Origin: Ephemerocybe angulata
Taxonomy: Eukaryota > Basidiomycota > Agaricomycetes > Agaricales > Psathyrellaceae
DNA: 64,000 nucleotides
NCBI GenBank assembly: GCA_013368325.1
Contig: JAACJK010000116.1
Coordinates: forward strand, 124,001-188,000
Direction of reading: 5' to 3'
The notes under the pieces are model-generated. The model was not told the origin of the DNA, made no database searches, and saw nothing but the letters and a program-made list of their open reading frames with translations. Each line of letters opens with the position of its first letter. Positions within the stretch are counted from its first letter, which is position 1. Positions 1-12,100 of this stretch are shown here, in pieces. Position numbers and translations under genes: made by a program.

Positions 1-5
1 GCCAG

Positions 6-158
6 CTATTTGCTCCCCTCGCCAACGAGCGCCTCGTCATCGTACGAAAGTGACCGCGAGCCTCCCGAGGCTTTGTACTGAGGGTAAAATCGCCGGTGCT
101 TGGAAGAAGAGGGCGTCGAGCTGGTCGTGTTACGGCGCAGGACGGCGGGCTGGGACAT
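6..158 (-). CDS. Small ORF at left edge, possible first exon
   Basis: A 50-codon frame starts at the ATG complementary to 156-158 and ends at a TAG complementary to 6-8. It begins MSQPAVLRRNTTSS, is rich in Ser, Thr and Arg, and holds the stretch RFYPQYKASGG. No family is recognised. It may be a genuine small protein or the first exon of a gene continuing left of the window. GT dinucleotides inside the frame could act as donors before the stop, for example at GTACGATGACG. No homologous copy is seen in the other duplicated units. The call rests only on frame and composition. Confidence 0.25.
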   Translation of the reverse strand: MSQPAVLRRNTTSSTPSSSKHRRFYPQYKASGGSRSLSYDDEALVGEGSK

Positions 159-1230
159 GGTGCTGAGGTGGGTGCGGCGATGACGACGACGAGCCCACGG
201 GTGGATGGAGGCGGATTTCTTGGGGTAGCAGAGACTCTTGAACTGGTCACGATAGCGGGGAGAGTCTAGTTCTACAAGGTGGGCGGGCGTGAGTTCAGTT
301 GCGGCGGGGCCTGCTGTATGGGTGGGAACGCGGCGGGGGCTACTTCCTGGCGGTCAACGCTAGCTGGCGGTGAGGGTGGAGACCCAGTATGTTGGAGCCC
401 TTCTTCACATGCGGCATGTCGACGTCGTCAGGCTGAGTCTCCACGAGCTTCTCTTTCGTCGTTATCGCCACGGTGTGCACGGAGGACGTCGGCGAGTGGG
501 TGTCGATGAGGGCGATCCGGAAGAACGCTGCAGACGAGGGTACCAGACTTGCTGCATTGTGACGTTGAGGATGATCAAGAGAAGCTGAGCGCCGAGAGAT
601 TTAGCCCTCGACCAGGTGGAGGCATCGACCGTAGGCGGAAGCAACCAGCGTGTCGAGGTTGAGGTTAGGAGCAAGCGGGAGGTCGCCCGTCATTCGGCTG
701 TGGGACACCACCGGATCAATTGGCCCTCCGTCTCTTCGACCTCGACGGCGATGTCCTGGACTCACTGATATCAGGGAGAAGCCTGCCTGTGGGCCCGTCT
801 CCCGACAGGCGTCTGACCCTACGCTGCACAACTTCGCCAGGCATGACGCCCAGCAGGGGCAGTCTCAGCCCGAGTCGCCGCGCCCACCCCACGCTCATCA
901 TCCTCGCTACTCGACGGCGTCTCGCGTCTCTGTGCATTTCTTCGATCCTGAACGATGGCGGAGATTCGGGGGACCCTCACTCAAAACAAGAACAAGAGCA
1001 CGCACGACGAGAAGGCAGGAAAACACGACGAGGAGCGCCCATGCACTGCTACCAATCGGAGTGCTTAGTGCTGACTCGGACGATACCGTTGCCGTCGACG
1101 CAGACGGGGTGTGTATGCATCTGCTTCATTACTAGACTCCTCAACACGTCGCTCATCAAACTGTAGACGAGCCAAGGCCAAAATCAAGCCTCGTCAGCTC
1201 GGTGTCGTGTTCCGCGACCTGCGCGCAGTT
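159..1230. other. Gene-poor stretch
   Basis: Several overlapping frames on both strands run through this GC-rich stretch, but none has splice structure, a recognisable motif or a counterpart in the other NLR units. It precedes the point (about 1,230-1,300) where similarity to the other unit upstream blocks begins. I see no supportable gene. Confidence 0.4.
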
Positions 1231-1241
1231 ATGCTGAACTC

Positions 1242-4200
1242 GTGACAGCGCTTGGCATCATGGAGATGGAGAAATCTACGATGGAAGTTACCTGTGCGGA
1301 GGTTAGGGAGAGGAGAAGGGTCGATGGGGATGAGGGTTTGGGTTCGAAGTTAGGGAACGGAAAGGCTCGCCGTTCGACGGGTTGTGTCCTTGCCGGTATA
1401 TGTCTCCTGCGTTGGTGGATAGGCGCGCTTAAACCCTGTTAACGGAACAGGGTTCCAACCTCCCCAATTCTCATCACACTCCCGAGTCTCCAACCCGTCT
1501 CGCACCCACCTTTCTTATACCCATTTCCCACACCTTCTCTCGCCTCTCATCTCGAATCACAACTGATTTTTTCCCTCAAGCTCCGGCGCTGGATCACGCA
1601 GGCAGCTCGGTTGGTTTAAAAGAGAGACAGGTTGTTATTGGATATATCTTGCCCTGGCTTATTGAACGAGAATGCCATCAAGATGTGCAGCAGCGCTACT
1701 CGTAATTATGAACGCTCTTGAAATGGCCCCTTCGAGATACTGACATCGCTTTAGCGCTCAATAGGAACTATCGCGTGGATGGCGACATCAGGTTCGACGA
1801 GCTCACACCACCTTCACCACCGTTCGCAGAGTGCAACCCCTCGCTAGTACGACTCCTCGAACGCGCCCATTCTGCAAACAGAATGGAGAGAACGTCTGAA
1901 CAAAACCTTGTGCCCCAGATCACGTACTCTTCGACTCTTGAGTGCAAACCCACCAAATCCATTGCCCCGGCAGTAGATTACGCTCCATGTACTGATCCTC
2001 ACTGCAAGGTTCTATGATTTGGCTGCTCTGAATTCATCTGTTTAGCCATCGGACTCGGTGAGATCGTTGCATCCATGTGCTGTGACTGAAGGCTTTCCCG
2101 CACGCGTGAACGTAGCGAAGCCCTCAGTCGCACACGTTACCTTGTGTGGGCCCATAGGAACCGCCAAACTTATAGGGATCCTGCGCTGGGGGGCTTTCGC
2201 ACGTGCAACAAGCACTTGGGATGTCCACAGTGGAAGAAAATGTGGCACACCGCGAAATAGGCGCCGCCCAACTCTGATGGGCGGCTTTGTCACCAAGTTC
2301 GGCGGGAAAGACGAGAGCGCGGAGAATAATGACGGGGAAAGCTTGAGACTGTGTCGAGGATGTATTCAAAGGGGATTAAAGAAGGGGAGAGCGCCCGTTG
2401 TCTGGCAGTACGATAGCACAGGCGGCCTCAACGAATGAAGGGATGGAAAAGCGCGATACATCCCTAATACATGTCGCCGAGGCAGCGTTGATATTCAAAT
2501 CATATCCATATTCATAGAAAAAGGCAGGTAAATTACCTACATATCTAGCTGATATAAGGTTTGAGCTGAGGTGGGTGTCAGGCCCAGGCAAAAGGGCGCC
2601 GGACTCTCGCATACGGATCGCCAGTCCGACCATTGTCAGATGTGCGACCGTTACTTCACGCTTGCCCAATCGTTGGCTCCATCGTACGTTCGACCAAATC
2701 GCCCAAATTCCAGAATATTCAATACCGATCAAAATAAGCGCGCGCACTGGTGGGCTCCGATCTTCGCGTGCATCTGGCTGCAGGGGCCCTGGAAGTACGT
2801 TCGAGCGAGCTTCGGGACCAGAAGCTTAAATCTCTACTCAGATCGTTAGCCTAAAATAGGGATCTCGAGAGAAGAAGGTGTACACCCTGCCTGGCCTACT
2901 CCCCGAACCCCAAGCACATCCCTACCCTCCACCTCACTCCATTTCTCTACTCTTCTCCGGTGGAGACAGTCCATACCATCCCAAAAGCGACTTTGTATCC
3001 ATGAGCGGAACCGTAAATTAAGTCTGGACTCTGAATACGTACTCGGAAGGGTGGAAGAAGCGGCGGGGCCGAGGCTGAGATGGTGCCAGTACGAAGTCCA
3101 GCATGTCAAGCTGCAGAGAGGCTGGTGGGGAGGAAGAGGCCGTACTGCTCGGGGTACAGTGATTACATGCAGAGCCCGCAGCCATTATGCGTCTAAGTAC
3201 CTGAAGACGATTGCACTGTTGGAACACTATCTGCGAGATATGAAAGGAATGACGCACCCATAACGTTCGAGAAGGTACCTTAGACTATCTTGGGTATATT
3301 TTAGTTGAAAATACGCACCATTCCCTTCGAAACCACTGACAGCACGTTATCGACCGCGAAGCTTGCTGCACAGGCTAGGCTGAGAACGACTGGCTGGATA
3401 TTTGGAGTATGAGCGGATTATTCACGGTGGTGTGGTTTCGAAGGCCCAAAGCCGTTCAGGTAGAAAAGAACTAGAGTTAGAAAAGCTCATTGTGTCGAGG
3501 TGGAGGGAGGTGGAGGTTTAGGTGAACGCCTGATTGCTGGCTGGCTGGCTGGTCACCGGCGTTTTGGCGTGATTCTAATGTCCCTATCCTCCACTTCCTA
3601 CGCTGCATTCTTCCCCGACTTCTGCAGATGACGATCCATGACAGACGAGGCGATATCGAGTCCGCCGTCGTTGGCAGAAGTTGAGGGTGCCATGTAGTCG
3701 CGGACCCGGTCCAAGAGCAGGTTTGATGGCTTGGGCATCGCGATCAAAGTCGAGCTCGCTGTCCGCGTCAAACGGATCGGCAATTTCTTCTCTCAACCAC
3801 GACGTTCCCTTGCGCCCAACGCCGGCCGCTTCTTTGCTCTGGCGAGCAACGTCAAATCGGCTGCAGCTCTACTTATAAAAATACCTCGACGCTGGGCAAG
3901 TTGAAGCGGGTGGATGGAAGGGAGAGCATGGTCTTGGAGCATTGGCGTTCCTCTAACCTTGGTGAGCTCTACGCATGACTTAGTTTTGGCTTTTACTCAC
4001 ATACCTCGAAGTGTGCCGCCTTTAGCTATTCTAGATATATCAATTTACGAGTCCGAGCAACTAATCATCGATACGGGTTTCAGCGCGGAGCGCTGAAAGA
4101 CCTTGAATTTCCAATCGCTAGCTAGGAACACTCTCTACCTCTGATTCGTGAAGCTTCAAGGCTGAGCACTGAGCGTCGACTCCTATGTACCGGATCTGGA

Positions 4201-4333
4201 ATGGCTTGACAGTTGTGTGTGCACGGAGGCACGAGGCTTTGACATAGGCTGCGCTGACTTCTCAAATCAGGTTACTCCTCCACTTCAACTTGAATCGTTG
4301 CCCCCCACATCAGCCAACAGCCCGCCGGCGCAA
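1242..4333 (+). repeat. Segmental-duplication unit A, upstream block
   Basis: This block is repeated, with small indels, at 15803-18005, 25750-28692 and 38463-40835. Shared landmarks are the GGTTAGGGAGAGGAGAAGGG stretch (about 1,301), the ATGGGCGGCTTTGTCACCAA stretch (2277), CTGGCTGCAGGGGCCCTGG (2774) and TAGCTATTCTAGATATATC (about 4,023). The block directly precedes the NLR start codon and so contains its promoter. Antisense frames such as 3584-3796, with WLREE-like and DPFDADSELDFD segments, recur in the other units but are shifted there, so they look like a decaying gene fragment. No TATA box is conserved across all copies. Confidence 0.75.
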
Positions 4334-7300
4334 ATGGATCCCCCAGACCGGCATGGACCGCCTCGAAAGCGAGATCAAGTCAAGGGGTGGTTGAAGAAAC
4401 ATCTTACCGGGTCGACTACGCCCTCTCCGTCTCTCTCTCCGGCGCTATCCCAAACTAATCTGTCAAAAGATCAGACTCCTCGGCCCTTCCCTGGCACCGC
4501 GGCAAAGGCTGGGGCTGGAGTCAATGTTTCCCTTATGTGCGAATCACCAAGCACAGGCCACAATTTCTACGAAGGTGTCAAGACTACGTTGCGGGCGATT
4601 GAAAGGGCGGCCGACGTTTTCACGCCGTTGAAGAGTACCGCGGCTGCGCTGCTTGTCATCTGTGACACCATCGACGTGCGTCCTCTGTCGGACCTTCTCT
4701 CCCATTCCACTGACATCTGGCTAGGCTTACGGCAAGAATCGCGAGGAGTTTGAGCGACTGCTGAAGAGAGTAGATGTGATATCCTCCATCATGGCATCCT
4801 GGCCGAAGGACGCTTCACAAGGAGCCGAAGATCGTTTTAATGGGCTCTCGCGGTAATTTTAAATCATTATTTCGAGACGCCTTGCATCACTGACGATGAA
4901 AATAGGACCCTAGTCGATATGCAAAAATTGTTGACGAACAAGATCGACGAAGATAGGTCGAAGCTCGAGCGCGCGATGCTCACGGCTCAGGACGGCCAGG
5001 AAGTATTGAAGATTACTCGAGAAATCGAACTCGCGATGGAAATCGGTCTGGTGAGTTAACTAGACGCTAATTCCAGCAGGAAACTCACACATGATAGTTC
5101 GAGGCAACCGCCACCAACGAGCGTCGAACTCTTCAAATCGTCGACAATATCGGATGGATTAAGGACAGGTTTTGCAGTACGTTCCCGCCTTTGAGTCCAA
5201 TATCATCCCTTATACCTCACCACAGTCATTGAGGACACCGCTGGCGCACAACGCAACATCGAAGCGGCCGTTGAATTTCTCTGGAAAACTGGTAAGGCTG
5301 TTCGCCCTGGCCACGACGCATCGCTCATCTCTACGGCTAGAGCTACTGAATAAACTTGGAAACGTCAACATTGGGGAATATAACAATCCGAAGCGGGGCT
5401 CCGAGTGTGTGCCAGGCACTCGCCTATCCCTGCTTTCCATGCTCTTGGCGTGGGCAGAGGTCCAGCTATCCCCCCATCTCTTTTGGCTGAACGGGTTGGC
5501 GGGTACGGGGAAGACTGCCGTGGCCAAGACGCTCTGCTCCAAACTCAAGGAACGGGGGCTCCTCGGTGCTACGCACTTCTGCACGGTCAAGGAGAGCGAA
5601 CTGAGGAACGTCTATCTCATCATCCCTACCCTCGCGAAGATTCTAGCACAGGAACACCCGAAGTTTGGTGCCGCCCTTCAACAACTCCTAGCCGACGATG
5701 GCGCATGTAGAAATCCGACGAACATGCGCCTGAAGGATCAGTATGCGAAGCTTATCCTTCAGCCCGCTGAGCAGGCGTTCCGGTCTGACGAGGTCGTCGT
5801 GCTCTGCGTGGACGCCTTGGACGAATGCGACGACAAAGACGCCATCGAGGACTTCATCGCCGCCATCCTTTCGCAAACACCGAAGACCTCGATCAAATTC
5901 TTTCTCACCAGCCGTCCTGAACGTGCACTCAGGCAGCCCTTCAAGAAGTTTGATTCGACGCAACATAAATCGCTTCGGCTGCACGAGATCGACGCCAAGG
6001 ACGTCCACGCTGACATAGCCCTCTTCCTCGACAACTGCTTCAAGCGTAACACCGAGATCTACGAGCAATACCAGCAGAGCTGGCCCCCTCCTGAAATTGA
6101 GAAGATCGCCGAATACTCTGGCAACTTGTTCATCGTGGCGTCGACCGCCTTCAAGTACATTACCTCGTCAAATGGCCTGTGCGTTCATCGATTCCAGCAA
6201 TTCATTCAGCGCTCGTCGGATCTCAAATCCAAGGGGATCGACACTTTATACCACGGGATTTTGGCGGAAGCTTTCAAGGACCTTGAAGACGACGAAGCAA
6301 CTCTGGTACATTCTGGGTTGTCACTCCTCATCACTGCTCAGAAACCCCTTTCAGTGCATGATTATGGGGCGCTTCTCGGGACAACTGTTCAGAACGTCCG
6401 AGGGGCCTTTAACGCACTTCACTCTGTTGTTCAAATCCCCGAGGATGGGAAGAACGATGCCACCATCTCAATCTTCCACGCATCCTTCTTCGACTACATC
6501 ACTTCGGAAATGCTTCGAGCGCAACGATGGGCCGTGATCGTTTCTATCGCCCATTCAAGCACCGCGGAAGCCTGCTTTAGGATCATGGGCTCGCTGCTCC
6601 ACTTCGGTGTTTCGGGAGCACACACATCATACAAGAGCAATGACGACCAACCTATGCGACTGTCCATCTCATCGGAGCTTGCATACGCATGTACGGCCTG
6701 GGGGGAACATGTTATGTATGCTGGGGTCAACGATCATTGGCAATCCAAACTGCGAGGGTTTGTGAGCGGGCCGATGGTGTTGTATTGGTTGGAAGCCTTG
6801 AGTGTTGTGAGGAATGTCCAGTACGCCTACGCCATTCTTTGGCGGTTATCGAAGGTAAGCAGTCCAACCTGTCTTTAGCTATGAAATATCTGATGACATC
6901 GGAGTAGATACTTGGTCCCACAGAGCTTGGCATTCTGCTGAGTGATGTCGGCGATTTTGCCCACAACTTTCAGACTCCCATCTCCCACAGTGTGCCCCAT
7001 CTATACCTCTCTGCCCTGCCGTGCTACTCTGCGATAAAGAAGCCAAACCAAGCTCTCTTTCCGGAGTTCACGGGGGTTCCCAAGCTGCACCATCGACCTC
7101 TTGGAGGACGGCACGTTCTGACTGTAAATGGGGGACACTCTACCTACTCAGTTGCATTCTCGCCTGACAGCAAGTACTTTGCATCGGGTGACGGCGATTA
7201 TGTCGTTCGCATCTTCAATGCGCAGACTGGACAGATGGTCGTGGGCCCATTCAAAGGGCATACGGGCTGTGTTACCTCAGTGGCCTTCTCTCCCGATGGG

Positions 7301-9048
7301 AAGAAAATCGCCTCAGGCTCGCTCGACAAGACTGTTCGGGTCTGGGATGCGCAAACGGCCCAGCCGGCCTTGGAGCCACTCACTGGACATACAGACAAAG
7401 TCAACTCGGTGGGCTTCTCCCCTGATGGGAGGTACGTGGTCTCTGGGTCGGATGACGAGACCGTCCGGGTCTGGGACGCGCAAACAGGTCAACCTGCATT
7501 TGATCTTTCTGCAATACAAACAGATGCCGTGAAATCAGTTGGGTTCTCTCCCAACGGGAGGTACATCATCTTTGGCTCAGCCGACAACACCGTCCAAGTC
7601 TGGGATACACAAACACGTCAGTCTGCCTTGGATCCATTCACAGGACATACGGATATGGTTCGCTCAGTAGCTTTCTCTCCCGATGGGAGGAAGATTGTCT
7701 CTGGATCATACGATCACACCATCCGGGTCTGGGATGCGCAGACGGGCCTGCCCGTTTCAGATCCATTCACGGGGCATACAGACTGTGTTTGGTCCGTGGC
7801 CTTTTCTCCTGATGGGAGCCATATCGTGTCTGGCTCGTTTGACGGGACCGTGCAGGTCTGGGATGCGCAAACAGGCCAGCCTGCTTTGGATACTTTCACA
7901 GGACATACCAGTTGGGTTTACTCAGTCGCCTTCTCGCCCAATGGGAGGCACGTCATCTCTGGGTCACACGACGAAACCATCCGAGTCTGGGACTTGCAGA
8001 CCAGCCAAGCAGCCTCCGATAGCGGCAGAGGACATACCGGCGCAGTCAACTCAGTATCCTTCTCGCCTGATGGTAGGTACATCGTGTCCGGCTCGTACGA
8101 CAAGACAGTTGGGGTCTGGGATGCGCAGACGGGCCAACCTGCTCTGGATCCATATACTGGCCATAGCGGCTCGGTTCAGTCAGTTGTGTTCTCGCCCGAT
8201 GGGAGGCACATCGTCTCTGGCTCTGGAGACCATACTATCCAAGTCTGGGATGTTCAGACCGGCCAAGTAGTGTTGGACCCATTCAGAGGCCATGGACATG
8301 GGGTTACATCAGTAGCTATCTCACCGGATGGGAGACAGATCGTCTCTGGCTCATTCGACAAGACTGTCAGAGTCTGGGATGCACGAACAGGGAAACCTGC
8401 TTTGGATCCATTTACAGGACATACCAGAAGTGTTTGCTCAGTGGCCTTCTCGTCCGATGGGTGGCACATCGTCTCTGGCTCAGCCGACAAAACCGCCCGG
8501 GTCTGGGATGTGCAAACGGGTCAGCCTACCCTGGGTCCATTCAAAGGGCACAGTGACTGGGTTAGGTCGGTCGTGTTTTCGCCTGACGGGAAGCACGTCG
8601 CCTCTGGGTCGGATGACAAAACTATCCAAGTCTGGGATACGCAGACCGGTCAAGTGGCTGTGGGCCCATTCAGTGGACATACAGAATTTGTTCTGTCCGA
8701 GTCAGTGGCCTTCTCCCCCGATGGGAGGTACATCCTTTCTGGTTCGGAAGACAGAACCGTTCGGGTCTGGAATGTGCAGACGGGGAAAGCTGCTTTCGAT
8801 CCATTCGTAGGACATACGGACGATATCAAATCGGTAGTGTTCTCCCCCGACGGGAGCTGCGTTGCGTCTGGCTCGAGAGATAAGACCGTCCGGGTCTGGA
8901 AGCTCCCTCAAGCTCTTGGAGCCCGAGAAAGTCAAGGTACGACAATCCTTCAGCCAGTGTGGGACCAACCTTGTTAACCTGGCTTTCAGAACACGGCTTT
9001 CTCCACGAATATCCCAAGGGTGCTCCGGGGTTCAAAAAAATCACCTAG
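4334..9048 (+). CDS. NLR copy A: NACHT-WD40 STAND protein with transposon-derived C-terminus
   Basis: Exons read 4334-4675, 4725-4852, 4906-5050, 5098-5176, 5226-5291, 5341-6854, 6908-8936 and 8990-9048, with all phases consistent. The predicted cytoplasmic receptor has three parts. A helical N-terminal domain (about 60-250) resembles the HeLo/MLKL-like domains that often precede fungal NACHT domains; this is inferred from its segment GVKTTLRAIERAADVFTPLK. The NACHT NTPase has Walker A GLAGTGKT (305-312), Walker B VVVLCVDALDEC (405-416) and a FFLTSRPE sensor. Fourteen WD40 repeats of 43 residues follow, enough for two seven-bladed propellers. Such STAND proteins act in fungal non-self recognition and heterokaryon incompatibility. 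The MDPPDR start is chosen because it is conserved in copies B and C. The DNA transposon replaces the native C-terminal tail: translation runs about 10 codons into the left inverted repeat and stops at 9046-9048. NACHT and WD40 parts are otherwise intact, so expression is possible. Confidence 0.85.
9007..9014. repeat. Left 8-bp target-site duplication, GAATATCC
   Basis: GAATATCC lies directly before the left inverted repeat and is repeated directly after the right one at 15240-15247. The uninterrupted copy C reads GAATATCCCTTTGG with this motif once, so it is the empty site. An 8-bp duplication is typical of the P and hAT superfamilies. Confidence 0.9.
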
Positions 9049-9131
9049 GGTCGGAAAGATTTTTTTGGCCATCCCAAGGGTAACTATCTAACTACGTAAT
9101 CAGGGGCATGCCTATATATAGTAATATGACA

Positions 9132-12100
9132 TCATTTTTTTGGGCGCTTCTTTGCCCGGTTACCCTCCGACGTCCTACACGCATCACAAGTCCACGATTT
9201 TGGCGCGGCTTCAAGTTCAATACATGCGAGATGATACTGGAAGGTAATGAGAATAATTAGTGAGCAGTGAGGCGCTTCAGAATGGTGAGTAACGTACCCA
9301 AACCGTCTCGCACCCCTTCTTGTGACACTGGAGCGCCGGATTCTCTGCGTCAGTTGGCGTGGCAGGTGAGCCACAGATACAGTTACCGAGCATTTCGCTC
9401 TCATCCGCATCCTCAATGATGCGTCGTTTCCTCTGTCTCCGAACTCGCCCACCGGTCACCTGTTCAACGTCCTCGGGATCCTCCGGTGCAGCTGGCAGTG
9501 GAACTGCAGGCTGGGTCAACTCGCCGACGTTGGGATTGGCGGCGGATGTAGGTGAGGGTACACCTATATGGGTGCCGGTTGGTACACTAGACTGGCTAAT
9601 CGAGGTGAGCGCTTTTCGACTGATATGAATCTTGATGGGCGCCGAGACTCTGCTTAGTCGATTGTTATCAGCGCGCTGGGTGTCGTGAGTTTAAAATGAA
9701 TCACTCGCCTTTCGTCACTCCGTTCACTCGGTGTTGGGCTAGCTGGCGCACTCCCATCTTCCAGCATATCCTCGCCATCATCCCAGAAGCCCTCAGCTCC
9801 AAGCTCACCCTCAAGATCCATCCCCTTGTCGGATCCTTCGTCATTCTGGGACTCAGAATTGTCCTCCCCAATCATCGCAAAGGCCGCCGCTCGATTAGCA
9901 ACGTCGAGCTCGTTTATTTGCTCAGGCGAAGGCCTACAATAAGAAGGAAACGAATTAGAACCATGCATGGCAAAAGTCTGTGAGTAACAAAAGAGAATTC
10001 ACGTACTGCGTCGCACTGCTTGACTTGTGGCCTTCAGAGACTGCTAATTTCGAGGGATCCGACGCCGTTGTTCGACGAAGCGATCCTTGATGTCGCTTCG
10101 CCCAGATCCCTTCGACGAGTTTCTTCTCGAAGTTGGTGAGTTTCTAGAGGTCGGCGAATTCATCTGGGCGGCGAGTGGGGTGAGCGCGATGGAGATGGGC
10201 TCGGAGGTTGTACAACCAGACGGCGGGCGTATTTTTGGGACATGCGGGGCATTGAATGGGTCGGTTTGTGCACGGCGCAGTCGCCGTAGAAACCGATGCA
10301 CGGCCATACTGAAAGGTGACGTTCAAATTCTTGCACCGGGACTTCTTCTTGTTGACTCGGAGGTTCGCCTGTGCGCCCTTCCCCTTCTCCAGATACCACA
10401 TACACACCGGAGACGCCTGCAGACACATTCCACACGGCTCGTCGGACTGTCGAGCTTTGATTCGGGGATCGCAGAGAATGTGGGCGGCCATGTGCTCAAG
10501 TACTCGAGCCCCCTGACCCGGATCGAGAAGATACGGTGGGTCGCAGTATTCGCACTCGACGATGTCCCCGAAGCCAATTTCTCTAATGTCTCGTTCATCT
10601 TCACAAAGGAAGCATGCGTACCCTGTGTTGGGATTGTTAGAAGGATTGCGCAGAACGGAGAATGAAGGTACGCACCACCAGCCTCTCTATACGGGAACTG
10701 CTTTGACGACACCACCTTCGGAATGCCTCGCAGGTCATTTACAGTCAGCCGGCCGTACAGACTCGCCGCGAGCGCCACAAGAAACGCGCTATCTAGAAGA
10801 TGGAAAATGGAGGACGGGCTGGAAGGTACCGAGGCCACGACCGGATCGATTGCTTCAATTGCTCGACCCGGGACGGTGAACGTGAGTTCTGGAGCGTACG
10901 AGACCGTCCTCCAGTCGTACATCCCTGAGGTGTCCTCGTCTGTCCGTGCGGGGCGAAGGCCGAGCATCTGGAACGAAATGCTCACGTATTCTTCACCCAG
11001 CACGCTCCGTGAAACGTCGTCCACAACCTGCCCATCCACTCGTATTCCGTTCACCTCTCCAAGACCGAGCCAGGGCTGACCATTACAACAGAGTATCGTT
11101 GCAACGGGATCGTGAACAACCAACCGAGCAGTGGTGGAGTCGGATCCAACGAGGTGAGTTGTGTTTCGTTCTATAGTGCTCGGAGAAAAGCGCTGAACAT
11201 GTTGGATTCGCTTGAGGCGGTCGACCGAAGTGGGGATCTTCCGGTATTTGCTGTACGCCGAGAGTAGCCGTGACTTCAGCACTGCGATGCCTTTAATGAG
11301 CAACGTCTTGCTGAAGGATGGTGGGGAAGGTCGGGGTGTAGCTGTTACAGAGTTCAATTGAACCCCGTCGTCGTCGTCGTCATCCTCCTCCGGGTCATCA
11401 GCAGCGAGTGCGATAGAATCCTCGACTTCAACTCGCGCATCCTCCGCGGTCTCGGGGGTGTCTTCGTCAAGAAGGATGGGAGGCGAAGGGGTCTCCGGGC
11501 TGTCGTTGTCGAGAGATGGGTCGTCCTCGCTAGTATCTTCAATGTATTCGGTCGTCTTGACGAGTAGTTGACCGTTTGGCGCGAGAATGTCGACAGGGTC
11601 CTTCGCAATATCTTGCTCTAGCTGGGAGAACATGTTCTTGGCGTCCGGCATGAGTTTCTCGACAATCCTTCGCCCCACCCTCCAGACTGTCTGGAGTATC
11701 ACATCCCGGACTTTCGTCGATGCGCGCCAGCTTCCCGGTTTCAAATGGTCGGATGTCGCTGGAATCGTGTTGAACATACGATCCATGAGCGGGATTTTCA
11801 GCCTACGTGGTGGTCGATCCCAGTGAGGGTACTTGGCGAGGATGTTTGCGACTTCAGCTGTGGATCCTAAGCGCCAAGAGACCTGTAGGATGTCGAGGTT
11901 GGCGTCGTTTCCGACCATCGTTCGCAGGTCGCCAAAGATCTCTTCAAGCCGGTCAGTGCCCAGAAGAATAATCCAAAACTCGCCGTCCGGGTCGTCCACC
12001 TTCGCCTTTGCCACACAAAAGAATACATTCTTGAGCATGATCATGATATCCGTGTAGAGGAGGGTGGGCAAGAACTCTTTCCCTTCCATGCGGTACAGCA

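Noticed and set aside
7128..8968. Many long alternative frames on both strands across the WD40 exons
   Set aside because: They arise because the 129-bp repeat keeps all frames open periodically; only the plus frame encodes the WD40 signature and fits the splice phases.
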